Source of the DNA: Lachnospiraceae bacterium
GTDB taxonomy: Bacteria > Bacillota > Clostridia > Lachnospirales > Lachnospiraceae
Direction: 5' to 3'
NCBI GenBank assembly: GCA_019423745.1
Contig: JAHZAV010000003.1
Span: forward strand, 77,755 to 141,754
Length of the DNA stretch: 64,000 bases
Shown here piece after piece: positions 50,190-59,328 of this stretch (the first letter of the stretch is position 1; every line of letters begins with the position of its first letter). Below the pieces are notes generated by a model that did no database searches, was not told the origin of the DNA, and saw nothing but the letters and a program-made list of their open reading frames with translations. A program made the translations under genes and the position numbers.

Positions 50190-51254
50190 CTATTCCATCT
50201 CCATATTTACACACACTTTTCCAGTCTTTCCCGTGGCAAATACACGATAAGCTTCCTCTGTCTGGCTAAGTGGATAACGATGTGTAATAATCTGACTTGG
50301 ATGAATCTTTTTACGGTCCAGAAATTCAACAAGGCGCTCCATGTTTGCCACAGAAGTTACCCAGGATCCATGAAGTGTCAGATTCTTATGCAGAAGCAAT
50401 GGGCTTGGCTCAAAGGATACCGTTCCCTGTTCTCCTAAAAATACAACCTGTCCCCACATTCTTGCAACTTCCAAACATCTGTGACGTCCAATAGCACTTC
50501 CTGAACAGTCAACTGCTACTTCTACACCTTTTCCTCCCGTATATTCCATCACATTTTTTACTGCATTATCATCACCTAAAAATACCTGATCTGCTCCAAT
50601 CTTCTTTGCCATTTCAAGCCGTTCTTCTGAAATATCAACACCAATTGTTTCTGCTCCCATTGCTTTTGCCAAAATAAGCGCTGCCTGTCCTACCGGGCCA
50701 AGTCCCATAACAAGTACACGGTCAAGTCCAGATACATTTGCTCTCAAAAGCCCCTGATATGCTGTACCAAATCCACAGGCAATCATAGCTCCATCCTCAT
50801 ATGTAAGGAACTCCGGCAAATGAATACATGTGGATACATCTGCTACCATATACTCTGCAAGAGCACCATCTCTTTGCCATCCATAAGCGCGTCTTTCAGG
50901 CTGCTGACAATTAATGAAGAATCCTTTCCGACATTCATCACAATATCCACATCCTTGAATATGATAAACAACAACTCTGTCTCCTTCCTTGAAGTCAAGA
51001 ACACCTTCTCCCACTTGTACAACCTGTCCGCTTGGCTCATGACCTGCAATCACATTGTCATATCTTGCGCCTCCGGTCTTGTCTGTATGTTCATGATAAA
51101 TATACTTCAGGTCACTTCCACAAAGGCTGGCTGCTTTCATTTTAAGAAGTACCTGTCCATATCCCGGCTTCGGAACATCCTGCTCTACCTGCTCTACTCT
51201 GTCTCCTCCCGGAAGCTTCATACCTATCATTTTTTTTGGTAATTCATAACTCAT
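50190..51254 (-). CDS. Zinc-dependent alcohol/polyol dehydrogenase
   Basis: This 354-residue medium-chain dehydrogenase has a catalytic zinc region CGSDLKYIYHEH near 46 and GHEPSG near 70, structural zinc Cys in CGYCDECRKGFFINC near 103, and Rossmann GLGPVGQ near 183. It differs clearly from the two other zinc dehydrogenases in this window. The substrate is unknown; sugar alcohols or inososes are possible. ATG 51254 follows AAGGAGG, while the upstream in-frame start has no ribosome site. It leads an operon with the M24-fold and PrdA-like genes. Confidence 0.85.
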   Translation of the reverse strand: MSYELPKKMIGMKLPGGDRVEQVEQDVPKPGYGQVLLKMKAASLCGSDLKYIYHEHTDKTGGARYDNVIAGHEPSGQVVQVGEGVLDFKEGDRVVVYHIQGCGYCDECRKGFFINCQQPERRAYGWQRDGALAEYMVADVSTCIHLPEFLTYEDGAMIACGFGTAYQGLLRANVSGLDRVLVMGLGPVGQAALILAKAMGAETIGVDISEERLEMAKKIGADQVFLGDDNAVKNVMEYTGGKGVEVAVDCSGSAIGRHRCLEVARMWGQVVFLGEQGTVSFEPSPLLLHKNLTLHGSWVTSVANMERLVEFLDRKKIHPSQIITHRYPLSQTEEAYRVFATGKTGKVCVNMEME

Positions 51255-51405
51255 ATCCGTTGTCCTCCTTAAATAAATACTTATGAATGCGGTTCTTCTA
51301 AATAATGAGCCACCGCAGATCACTTAGTTATCTGTTACCCTTATCTTAATACTTTCAGTCCGCTTCCAAAATTAATTATCCTTCAAATTGATGGACTATA
51401 TTACT

Positions 51406-52296
51406 TTATGGCTGAATAAATTCTTGCTCCCGATACTCCTTAGGGGAGACTCCCATCATTTTTTTGAAAATACGGGAAAAATAATAAGGATCATTATATC
51501 CCAGTCTCTGTCCGATATCGATAATATATAGATTAGTGGACTTTAAAAGTTTACAGGCCTCCTGCATCTTCAAATTAATAAAGAAGTCAACCGGAGCGCG
51601 CCCGGTATATTTTTTAAAGGCTGCATTGATATAGCTTTTGGAGAGTTTCAACTCATCGGCTATATCCTGCAGCTTAAGATTCTCATGGAGGTGTTTGTAC
51701 ATATATCTGATAGCAGCTGTTACATGCCGATTCTGTTCACTGGCCTCATCCACCTTCTCTCGAAAATAAATCTCTGAAAGAATAAGCATAAGCACCTGCG
51801 AAATATAAATAAAGTTTCCCAATGTATAGTTACGTTCCAATACCTGAAATAATAAGTCAAACAAAGTTATAATCCGGCTCTGGGCATGCCGGGAATTAAT
51901 CTCCACAATCCGCTTTTCCTCCAATGGGAAATATCCCACACTGTCTCCTTTAAAATGAACCCCAAAAATACTCCAGGGATTTTTTTCATCCGCATAATAC
52001 CGATGTCCTTGACCACCAGGGATACAGAATGCTTCCCTCTCATGAAGCACATATTTTTCTCCTCCCACATGAATGTACCCTTCGCCTTCCACACAATAAA
52101 TAAGAATATACTCCGGTGTACCCTCCTCCCTTTCTCTGTAATGGTGGCGTGCTCTTGGAAAAAAACCAATATCTGTCAGATACATTCCTCTGATCAGCGG
52201 ATGCCCCGCATAGTTTCCAAAGGATTCTGTAGGAATGATAAAATATTGTTCATCTACAAAACCATCTTTCTTCTTTCTTTCATTTTTTTCCATCAT
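51406..52296 (-). CDS. AraC-family transcriptional activator
   Basis: A 296-residue regulator with an N-terminal cupin sensor (about 20-130; EYILIYCVEGEGYIHV, EREAFCIPGGQGHRYY) and a C-terminal double HTH (about 195-290; LQDIADELKLSKSYINAAFK and IDIGQRLGYNDPYYFSRIFK). It typically senses a sugar and activates a nearby gene; the divergent DUF5107 gene, 127 bases away, is the natural target. The start has no ribosome site, and the predicted transcription start coincides with the A of the ATG, hinting at a leaderless message. Confidence 0.88.
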   Translation of the reverse strand: MMEKNERKKKDGFVDEQYFIIPTESFGNYAGHPLIRGMYLTDIGFFPRARHHYREREEGTPEYILIYCVEGEGYIHVGGEKYVLHEREAFCIPGGQGHRYYADEKNPWSIFGVHFKGDSVGYFPLEEKRIVEINSRHAQSRIITLFDLLFQVLERNYTLGNFIYISQVLMLILSEIYFREKVDEASEQNRHVTAAIRYMYKHLHENLKLQDIADELKLSKSYINAAFKKYTGRAPVDFFINLKMQEACKLLKSTNLYIIDIGQRLGYNDPYYFSRIFKKMMGVSPKEYREQEFIQP

Positions 52297-52302
52297 ATTA
52301 TG

Positions 52303-52331
52303 ATAATAGCAACTTTATGGAATATTGTCCA
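52303..52331 (-). promoter_or_regulatory. Promoter of the AraC-family gene (possibly leaderless)
   Basis: TGGACA (52326-52331), 17 bases, TATTAT (52303-52308) on the minus strand. The predicted +1 is 52296, the first base of the start codon. Confidence 0.55.
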
Positions 52332-52423
52332 TCATTACAAGCGATATGATATTTTTCCCAGACCACGAATATGGTACTTTAATGACAACGAATCACGTGT
52401 ATTTCAAAAAAGGAGTGAATATT

Positions 52424-55400
52424 ATGAACACAGCAGTTAATGTGTGGGAAGAAAGTGTTGTGATTCCCACTTATAAGGTTTATCCACCTGAAAAAGGCCC
52501 ATTATTTATCGAAAACCGCGCATACCAGGGCAGCAGCGGAAAAGTATATCCCTTACCAGTTACCGAAAAAATTTCTGACGAAAAGGAAGATGTAAGTTAT
52601 CATGCCATTTTCCTTGAAAACGATTTCCTCAAAGTCATGGTATTTCCTGAGCTTGGCGGAAGAATCCAGAGAGCTTATGATAAAACAAACGACTATGATT
52701 TTGTATATTACAACCATGTTATTAAGCCAGCACTTGTAGGCCTCACCGGTCCATGGATTTCCGGTGGAATTGAATTTAACTGGCCGCAGCATCATCGTCC
52801 CAGTACCTATTGCCCGGTAGACTATTCCTTCTGTAAAAACGAGGATGGATCCGCCACTATCTTTGTCAGTGAAACAGATAAAATGTACGGTACAAAAGGC
52901 ATGGCTTCTTTTACGCTTTATCCAGATAAGGCGTACATCGAAATTAAAGGCCGGCTATTCAATGGTACAGATACCCCGCAGACATTTTTATGGTGGGCAA
53001 ACCCGGCTGTTCCTGTAAACGATCATACATACTCTGTTTTCCCGCCAGATGTACATGCAGTTATGGATCACGGAAAACGAGCTGTTTCTACTTTCCCGAT
53101 TGCAACAGGGGAATACTACAAGTATGATTATTCTGCCGGAGTTGATATCTCCATGTATAAAAACATCAAAGTACCAACTTCTTACATGGCAGCTCATTCT
53201 GACTTTGACTTTATCGGAAACTATGACGAAGAAAAAAGAGCCGGTCTTCTTCATGTAGCAGATCACCATATTTCTCCAGGTAAAAAACAATGGACATGGG
53301 GGAATGCCGACTTTGGACGTGCCTGGGATCGTAACCTTACCGATGCAGACGGACCGTATATCGAACTTATGACCGGTGTCTTTGCAGATAATCAACCAGA
53401 TTTTACATGGTTGAAGCCTTATGAAGAAAAAACCTTTGTTCAGTATTTTATGCCTTACAAAGGTGTCGGACGGGTAAAGAATGCCACAAAAGATGCTATG
53501 ATCAATTTTATAGTGGAAAATGGCACTGCCAATATCCTTCTCTATACATCAGGATGCTTCGAAAATCTTCATATGACAGTTACAAAGGACGGAAAACTGC
53601 TTTATGAAAAGGTGTTAAATGCTGATCCATGTGAATATTTTGAAGATTCTTTTGCTACCGATCTTGTATCTGCTGAAGGATGTGAAGTAACTGTAACTTC
53701 TCAGAACAACGAAATCCTGGTAAATTATCAGGCAGTAAAAGAAGAACTGGAACCTACGCCAGATCCGGCAATTCCTCTGTCTGCTCCATCAGAATTAAAA
53801 TCTACAGAAGAACTTTTCTTAGGTGCACAACATCTGGAACAGTATCGTCATGCAACTTATGAACCTGCAGACTACTATGAAGAAGGACTTCGTCGCGATC
53901 CTACCGACATCCGTCTGAATAACGGCTATGGACTTCTCCTTCTCAAGAGAGGGAATTTTGCAAAAGCAAAAGAACATTTTGAGAAAGCTATTGAAAAGCA
54001 AACATGGAAAAATCCAAATCCATACTATGGAGAAAGCTACTTTAACCTTGGACTTGCTCTTAGATTCTTAGGCGAAGACGAAAAAGCTTTCGACGCTTTC
54101 TATAAATCAACCTGGAGCATGGAAACACAGAGCAGCGGATTCTATCAGCTTGCTGCTTTAAGCTGCAAAAAGAATCTGTACCGCCAGGCATTAGAATTTA
54201 TTGATAAATCTCTTATTTACAATTGGCACAACATGAATGCACGCACATTGAAAGCTGCTATTTTGCGAGCTCTTGGCAGAGATAACAAGAGTTTCCTGGC
54301 AGAAAGCCTTGAAATCGACCCGCTTTCCATGGGCTGTCTGTACGAAAATGCTAAAGCAGAAAACGACATGGATTCCTGGGTGAATGCAATGCGTGCGCCT
54401 TCTCACAATTACCTGGAGCTGTCCCTTCTTTATATGAAGGCCGGATTCTACAAAGACGCAATAGATATTTTAGACGCTTGTCCGGAAAAGACTCCTATGG
54501 TTTACTACTATCAAGGATTTGTATTCAATAAAATGCAAGACCATGAAAACGCTGCTGCTGCTTTCGCAAAAGCAGAAAAGACAAATCCAGACTATTGTTT
54601 CCCAAACAAAGCCGAAGAAATCGTGATTCTTCAGTGTGCTGTAAAAGTACTGGGATGCGCACCATATGCACATTACTATCTTGGCCTTTTGTTCTATGAT
54701 AAAAAACAGTATGATGTTGCTGTTACAGAATGGGAAACTTCCATTAAAGAGGATGGATCCTACGCTATGGCTTACCGGAATCTTGCTATTGCTTATTACA
54801 ACAAACAAAAAGATCCTGCCAAAGCTCTTAAAGTAATGAAAACGGCTCTTGATCTGGATTCCTCCTATCCTCGTTTCCTGCAGGAATATGACCAGCTTCT
54901 TGCTAAAAATAACGTTTCTGTAAAAGATCGTCTTGCAAACCTTGAGCAATATCCAGACATATTGGAAGAAAGAGATGTTCTTTACCTGGAATACATTACA
55001 TTGCTGAATAAAACTGGTCAGTACGATAAAGCCCTTGCTTGCTTGAAAGACCATGTCTTCCATCCATGGGAAGGTGGAGAAGGCAAGGTAAGTGGACAGT
55101 ACCGTTACGCACTTACAGAAAAAGCCATTCAGGCAATGGATGCCGGTAATTATACGGATGCTATCCAACTTCTTACTGATACCTTTACTTACCCGGCTAA
55201 CCTTGGTGAAGGAAAACTGCCAAATGTTCAGGATAACATGGCAGAGTACTACATTGGCCGTTGTTATGAAGCACTGGGCGAAAAAGATAAAGCAGAGGAA
55301 TTCTTTACCCGTGCATCTGTTGGATTGGATGAACCTTCTGTAGCATTGTACTATAACGAGCAGCCATCTGATACCATTCTATATCAGGGACTTGCAAAAG

Positions 55401-55705
55401 ATGCTCTTGGTAAATCCGACAAAGCAAAACGAGATTACCACCAGCTGAAAGCATTTGGAGAAAAACATATTTTTGATGAAGTTTCTTATGACTACTTTGC
55501 TGTTTCTCTTCCGGAACTCGAAGTATTCCCCAATAATATCCAGACAAGAAATACGATCTACTGTCGCTATCTCATGGCTCTTGGTGAAATTGGACTTAAA
55601 AATTACGACAGCGCTTCAGCTATGTTGGATATGGTGCTTCAGATGCAGGCAGACCACCAGGGAGCACTTCAGCATAAAGAACTCTTAAAACGTCTTCAGG
55701 CATAA
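52424..55705 (+). CDS. DUF5107 domain protein with long TPR region
   Basis: The protein has 1093 residues. Residues 1 to about 430 form a DUF5107 region, rich in beta strands, with HAIFLENDFLKVMVFPELGG near 58 (a galactose-mutarotase-like pattern) and GGIEFNWPQHH near 105. From about 480 to the end it is built of tetratricopeptide repeats (for example NNGYGLLLLKRGNFAKAKEH, NPYYGESYFNLGLALRFLG). There is no signal peptide. The family is often found beside AraC regulators in gut bacteria; a carbohydrate role is suspected but not shown. ATG 52424 is chosen because AAAGGAG lies about 9 bases before it. A terminator follows. Confidence 0.85.
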   Translation: MNTAVNVWEESVVIPTYKVYPPEKGPLFIENRAYQGSSGKVYPLPVTEKISDEKEDVSYHAIFLENDFLKVMVFPELGGRIQRAYDKTNDYDFVYYNHVIKPALVGLTGPWISGGIEFNWPQHHRPSTYCPVDYSFCKNEDGSATIFVSETDKMYGTKGMASFTLYPDKAYIEIKGRLFNGTDTPQTFLWWANPAVPVNDHTYSVFPPDVHAVMDHGKRAVSTFPIATGEYYKYDYSAGVDISMYKNIKVPTSYMAAHSDFDFIGNYDEEKRAGLLHVADHHISPGKKQWTWGNADFGRAWDRNLTDADGPYIELMTGVFADNQPDFTWLKPYEEKTFVQYFMPYKGVGRVKNATKDAMINFIVENGTANILLYTSGCFENLHMTVTKDGKLLYEKVLNADPCEYFEDSFATDLVSAEGCEVTVTSQNNEILVNYQAVKEELEPTPDPAIPLSAPSELKSTEELFLGAQHLEQYRHATYEPADYYEEGLRRDPTDIRLNNGYGLLLLKRGNFAKAKEHFEKAIEKQTWKNPNPYYGESYFNLGLALRFLGEDEKAFDAFYKSTWSMETQSSGFYQLAALSCKKNLYRQALEFIDKSLIYNWHNMNARTLKAAILRALGRDNKSFLAESLEIDPLSMGCLYENAKAENDMDSWVNAMRAPSHNYLELSLLYMKAGFYKDAIDILDACPEKTPMVYYYQGFVFNKMQDHENAAAAFAKAEKTNPDYCFPNKAEEIVILQCAVKVLGCAPYAHYYLGLLFYDKKQYDVAVTEWETSIKEDGSYAMAYRNLAIAYYNKQKDPAKALKVMKTALDLDSSYPRFLQEYDQLLAKNNVSVKDRLANLEQYPDILEERDVLYLEYITLLNKTGQYDKALACLKDHVFHPWEGGEGKVSGQYRYALTEKAIQAMDAGNYTDAIQLLTDTFTYPANLGEGKLPNVQDNMAEYYIGRCYEALGEKDKAEEFFTRASVGLDEPSVALYYNEQPSDTILYQGLAKDALGKSDKAKRDYHQLKAFGEKHIFDEVSYDYFAVSLPELEVFPNNIQTRNTIYCRYLMALGEIGLKNYDSASAMLDMVLQMQADHQGALQHKELLKRLQA

Positions 55706-55725
55706 AATTTTACATCATATGACAC

Positions 55726-55773
55726 AAGGGATCGTGCAACATACCATAGTTGCGCGGTCCCTTTCCTTTTATC
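55726..55773 (+). terminator. Terminator of the DUF5107 gene
   Basis: AAGGGATCGTGCAAC pairs with GTTGCGCGGTCCCTT (two G-U pairs), then CCTTTTATCTTA. Confidence 0.85.
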
Positions 55774-55806
55774 TTACACTGTTAGTTCGTCCTTTCTAAC
55801 TCCCAT

Positions 55807-55851
55807 TTGACATTTCCCATAAAACTTGCTACTATTTTAAGATAATGTCAA
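55807..55851 (+). promoter_or_regulatory. Promoter of the manganese exporter gene, inside an inverted repeat
   Basis: TTGACA (55807-55812), 17 bases, TACTAT (55830-55835). TTGACATT (55807-55814) and AATGTCAA (55844-55851) are perfect complements bracketing the promoter, a possible operator pair. No yybP-ykoY manganese riboswitch was recognised in the short leader. Confidence 0.65.
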
Positions 55852-55873
55852 TTTCAATACAAAAGGAGTTTAT

Positions 55874-56722
55874 ATGGAATTACTGGAACATGTTTTTCTA
55901 CACACTGCAAGTGACACTGTCCGTATGCTGCCTTTCTTATTTGTTGCTTTCCTTGTTTTAGAAGCACTGGAGCATTATTCCAGTTCATGGATCCGACAAA
56001 CACTTATAAAACTAGAAAAGGCTGGCCCTATTGTAGGAGCCTTATTTGGCTGTATCCCACAATGTGGTTTTTCTGTTATGGCATCTAACCTCTATGCCGG
56101 AGGTGTTCTCTCTCTTGGTACACTTCTGGCCGTGTTTCTTGCCACATCAGATGAAGCACTTCTGATCCTTATGGGCCACCCCGGTCATGAGCAGGATATT
56201 CTTTCTCTACTTATTATAAAGGTAATCATTGCTATTGTTGCCGGTTATCTTGCAGATATTTTCTTTTCACGTTTGATTTGTACCAAAAAGGACATCGGTG
56301 ATCTATGTCACCATTGCGGTTGCCATGACCATCATGGCATTGTCCGGCCAGCTTTAAATCATACAGTAAAACTATTTGGCTATATATTCATACTTACCGG
56401 AATTCTCACCTTTATTATTGAAGCTGCCGGCCTGGAATCCGTTTCTTCCTTTCTACTGCAAGGAAGCATTCTGCAGCCGTTTCTGGCCGCACTGCTTGGA
56501 TTTATTCCTAACTGTGCTGCCTCTGTTCTTCTGACAGAGCTCTATCTGGGCGGCGCCCTTTCTTTTGCTTCAGTCATTTCTGGTCTTTGTACGAACGCAG
56601 GGATTGGACTGATTGTTCTTTTTAAGGTAAACGAAAACAAAAAAGAATGTCTTAAATTCACTGTCCTCCTATATGGAGCTGCAGTGATCTCAGGCATTCT
56701 GCTGCATTTGATAGGATTGTAA
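55874..56722 (+). CDS. Putative manganese/heavy-metal exporter (ArsP_2, 10-TM family)
   Basis: A 282-residue membrane protein with two halves that repeat each other. GALFGCIPQCGFSVMASNLY near 55 and LLGFIPNCAASVLLTELYLG near 213 share the P-x-C-x2-S motif expected in the substrate path. A histidine/cysteine cluster (CHHCGCHDHHG near 145-155) lies in the central loop and could bind metal. Homologues are annotated as putative manganese transporters; direct evidence in this genus is not known to me. AAAGGAG precedes the ATG. It is a single-gene unit with its own promoter and terminator. Confidence 0.85.
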   Translation: MELLEHVFLHTASDTVRMLPFLFVAFLVLEALEHYSSSWIRQTLIKLEKAGPIVGALFGCIPQCGFSVMASNLYAGGVLSLGTLLAVFLATSDEALLILMGHPGHEQDILSLLIIKVIIAIVAGYLADIFFSRLICTKKDIGDLCHHCGCHDHHGIVRPALNHTVKLFGYIFILTGILTFIIEAAGLESVSSFLLQGSILQPFLAALLGFIPNCAASVLLTELYLGGALSFASVISGLCTNAGIGLIVLFKVNENKKECLKFTVLLYGAAVISGILLHLIGL

Positions 56723-56751
56723 AATATTTCTTATGTTTACACCTCTATTTA

Positions 56752-56790
56752 TAAAATCCCGACCTCTTTACAGATGTCGGGATTCTTTCT
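56752..56790. terminator. Bidirectional terminator overlapping the end of the symporter gene
   Basis: AATCCCGAC (56755-56763) and GTCGGGATT (56776-56784) pair perfectly. The stop codon of the symporter gene (56768) is inside the loop. T-rich flanks occur on both sides. Confidence 0.88.
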
Positions 56791-58204
56791 TTTGTTTCTC
56801 ATAATCTTTTAAAGATTGTACTGCTTCTTTTGCCAGAGGAACAAGGGCAATCATATTGAATATGGTCATCAGACCGATTCCTGTATCTCCCAGATCCCAT
56901 ACAAAAGTATAAGCTGCAAGTCCACCTACAAACAGCATTACAAGAGCTAAAATCTTGTACAATGTCTGTGATCTCCATCCATCTCCAAATAAATATGCCA
57001 CATTGGAGCGAGCATAGAACAGGATTCCTATAAAGGTTGAAAAACTAAACAGCCACAAAATAACCGCAATAAATATTACTCCGAATTCTCCTAAATGATA
57101 TCTCATTGCGGTCTGCAAAAGGTCCATTCCCTCCAATCCCTGTGTCAGATCTACTGGCGTCAGCAGCATAATCATTGCTGTACAAGTACAGATCACCAAT
57201 GTATCTATAAATACGCCAAGGGCCTGCAAAAGACCTTCTTTTGCCGGATGGCTGATATCGGCTGCCGCTGCTGCACAAGGAGCGGATCCCGATCCTGCCT
57301 CATTGGAAAAAAGCCCTCTTTTTACTCCATTCATTAAAACTGCACCAAATCCTCCTGCTGCCACTTGACGGAACCCAAACGCCTCCTCAAAAATTCTGGC
57401 AAAGACCGCCGGAAGCTGTGACACATTTGTTACGATAATGAAAACAGTAATAATCAGATAAAGCGCCGCCATTATAGGAACCATTTTATCCAGGACTTTT
57501 ACGGTTGCATTCTTTCGAAGCACTATCACAGCCGCCAGAACTACCAATACGATAGTGGAATAAAGAGGTGGAATATGGAATGCATTATCAAAAGCCGATG
57601 ACACTGAATTTCCAATCACCTGACTGATTCCACACCAGCACAGGAGACCGGAGAGAGCAAACAACACCGCAATCACTGATTTCTTTCTTTTGCTTCCCCT
57701 CTTTGTAATAAACAATGCATGAATATAATAAGCAGGGCCTCCCCGATACCCTCCATAAAGGGGATCTTTTTCTTTATATATCTGTGCAAGAGTTGCTTCC
57801 GCAAAGGCTGTAGATGATCCAAGAAGAGCAATAATCCACATCCAGAACACTGCCCCGGCACCTCCTGCTGATATAGCTGCAACAACCCCAACTAAATTTC
57901 CCATTCCTACCCGAGTAGCCGTTGACACGATCAAAGCCTGCACGCCAGAAATACTGTGCTTTTCTGAAGTACTTCTGTTTTCAACTGTAACCTTCAACAT
58001 TTCCGGGAAAAGCCGAAACGGCAAAAATTTTGTCCGTATGGTAAAATAGATACCTGCCGGAACTAGAATAATCACAAGTAAAGATAATCCAAGACTGCTT
58101 CCTCCCGGTAGCGGTATAGTCACAATATCTCCCCAAAGCATCGCGTAAATGGTTTCAAAAAAATGTACAACTGCCTGACCGGCAGTACTTAAAACTCCCA
58201 TCAT
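56768..58204 (-). CDS. Sodium:alanine/glycine symporter (AGCS family)
   Basis: A 478-residue membrane symporter with about ten helices. The AGCS signatures ATRVGMGNLVGVVAAISAGG near 100, GPAYYIH near 150, GVKRGLFSNEAGSGSAPCAA near 294 and FIDTLVICTCTAMIMLL near 330 are visible. It imports alanine or glycine with sodium. The start at 58204 (ATG) is favoured because AGAGGAG is about 9 bases upstream; an in-frame TTG eight codons earlier overlaps that site. A LysR-type regulator is divergent from it, 169 bases away. Confidence 0.93.
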   Translation of the reverse strand: MMGVLSTAGQAVVHFFETIYAMLWGDIVTIPLPGGSSLGLSLLVIILVPAGIYFTIRTKFLPFRLFPEMLKVTVENRSTSEKHSISGVQALIVSTATRVGMGNLVGVVAAISAGGAGAVFWMWIIALLGSSTAFAEATLAQIYKEKDPLYGGYRGGPAYYIHALFITKRGSKRKKSVIAVLFALSGLLCWCGISQVIGNSVSSAFDNAFHIPPLYSTIVLVVLAAVIVLRKNATVKVLDKMVPIMAALYLIITVFIIVTNVSQLPAVFARIFEEAFGFRQVAAGGFGAVLMNGVKRGLFSNEAGSGSAPCAAAAADISHPAKEGLLQALGVFIDTLVICTCTAMIMLLTPVDLTQGLEGMDLLQTAMRYHLGEFGVIFIAVILWLFSFSTFIGILFYARSNVAYLFGDGWRSQTLYKILALVMLFVGGLAAYTFVWDLGDTGIGLMTIFNMIALVPLAKEAVQSLKDYEKQKKESRHL

Positions 58205-58222
58205 ATATATCCACTCCTCTGA

Positions 58223-58286
58223 CAACAATCTTCTCTATAACAAATTGTTGTTTCCTTTCTTCTCTATGTTTGTTTTTCCTTTCTTC
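58223..58286. promoter_or_regulatory. Repeat-rich divergent control region (symporter/LysR)
   Basis: CAACAAT (58223-58229) and ATTGTTG (58244-58250) form an inverted repeat with 14-base spacing. TTTCCTTTCTTC then occurs twice with a 24-bp period (58251 and 58275). Such arrays fit tandem binding of a LysR-type tetramer. Confidence 0.45.
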
Positions 58287-58373
58287 ATAGTATATAATAG
58301 AAAACAACATCTGTAAAATCAATAATCATAATAGTATAAATCTAAAAATTAGATCGTGCAAAGGTAAAAATAA

Positions 58374-59261
58374 ATGGATATCAAGAATTTAACTACTTTT
58401 ATATACGTAGCCGAATTGAACAGTTTTACAAAAGCGGCAGAAAAATTAGGATTTTCGCAATCTACTATTTCTTTTCAAATCAAACAATTGGAACGAGAAT
58501 TAAACTCCCAATTATTTGAGCGTGTAAATCACACAATATCTCTCACCGAAAAAGGACGAGAAGTACTGGATTACGCTCACAAAATTAATAAACTGACTTT
58601 GGAACTTCAGGAAAACATGCAAGAGACAGGAACGATTCGCGGACACGTAACTATGGCAATGGCAGACTCACTGTGCAGCGCGTTCTTTAGTCCCAACTAC
58701 CCTTCCTTTGCTAAGTGTTTTCCTGAAATCGTACTCAAGATTATAACTGCTGGAACGGGGCAGATGCTAAAACTTGTAGACCACAATGAAGCAGATCTTG
58801 TCCTTACTTTAGACAGCCATATCTACAACGCTGAATACATGATTGTAAAAGAAGAGCGGGTAGGAGTACATTTTGTAGCCGGTGCCGGATATCCTCTTCC
58901 CCCTTCTTTCTCCCCCTCCGTCCGTGATCTTTGCCGCCATCCGTTTATTCTGACAGAAAAGGGAATGAGTTACCGCCGCCTTCTGGACGAAAAACTCGCT
59001 GAGATGTCACTGGAAATCCAGCCTTTACTGGAAATTGGAAATACAGACCTCATCTGTTCTTTGCTGGAGCAAAATCTTGGCATTTCCTTCTTGCCCGACT
59101 ATGTAACCGCCCCTAAAATCGCCGAAGGAAAGCTTGTTATTCTGAATGTGGACGATCTGGATATCGCAGTATGGAAACAGCTTCTTTATCATCGAAACAA
59201 ATGGGTATCGCCCCAAATGGAGTCGCTCATCAAGCATTGTGTGGAATGTGCTTTTACATAA
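58374..59261 (+). CDS. LysR-family transcriptional regulator
   Basis: A 295-residue regulator. The N-terminal winged helix (residues 1-60; SFTKAAEKLGFSQSTISFQI) is classical. The C-terminal effector domain (about 88-290) has the two-lobed periplasmic-binding fold. Its divergent position implies control of the sodium:amino acid symporter gene; the effector is unknown. AAAGG is the only ribosome signal. A terminator lies 20 bases after the stop. Confidence 0.9.
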   Translation: MDIKNLTTFIYVAELNSFTKAAEKLGFSQSTISFQIKQLERELNSQLFERVNHTISLTEKGREVLDYAHKINKLTLELQENMQETGTIRGHVTMAMADSLCSAFFSPNYPSFAKCFPEIVLKIITAGTGQMLKLVDHNEADLVLTLDSHIYNAEYMIVKEERVGVHFVAGAGYPLPPSFSPSVRDLCRHPFILTEKGMSYRRLLDEKLAEMSLEIQPLLEIGNTDLICSLLEQNLGISFLPDYVTAPKIAEGKLVILNVDDLDIAVWKQLLYHRNKWVSPQMESLIKHCVECAFT

Positions 59262-59282
59262 TATAAATCCCAAACTAAAAAG

Positions 59283-59317
59283 GAAGCAAGTCAACCTCTA
59301 TGACCTGCTTCTTTTTT
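59283..59317 (+). terminator. Terminator of the LysR-type gene
   Basis: GAAGCAAGTCA pairs with TGACCTGCTTC (one mismatch) around ACCTCTA, followed by TTTTTT. Confidence 0.85.
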
Positions 59318-59328
59318 ATAATTTTATT

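Noticed and set aside
54470..55168. A 232-codon open frame on the minus strand
   Set aside because: It is a shadow of the TPR region of the DUF5107 gene.
55764..55873. A manganese (yybP-ykoY) riboswitch before the exporter
   Set aside because: The leader after the predicted start is about 30 bases, too short for the structure.
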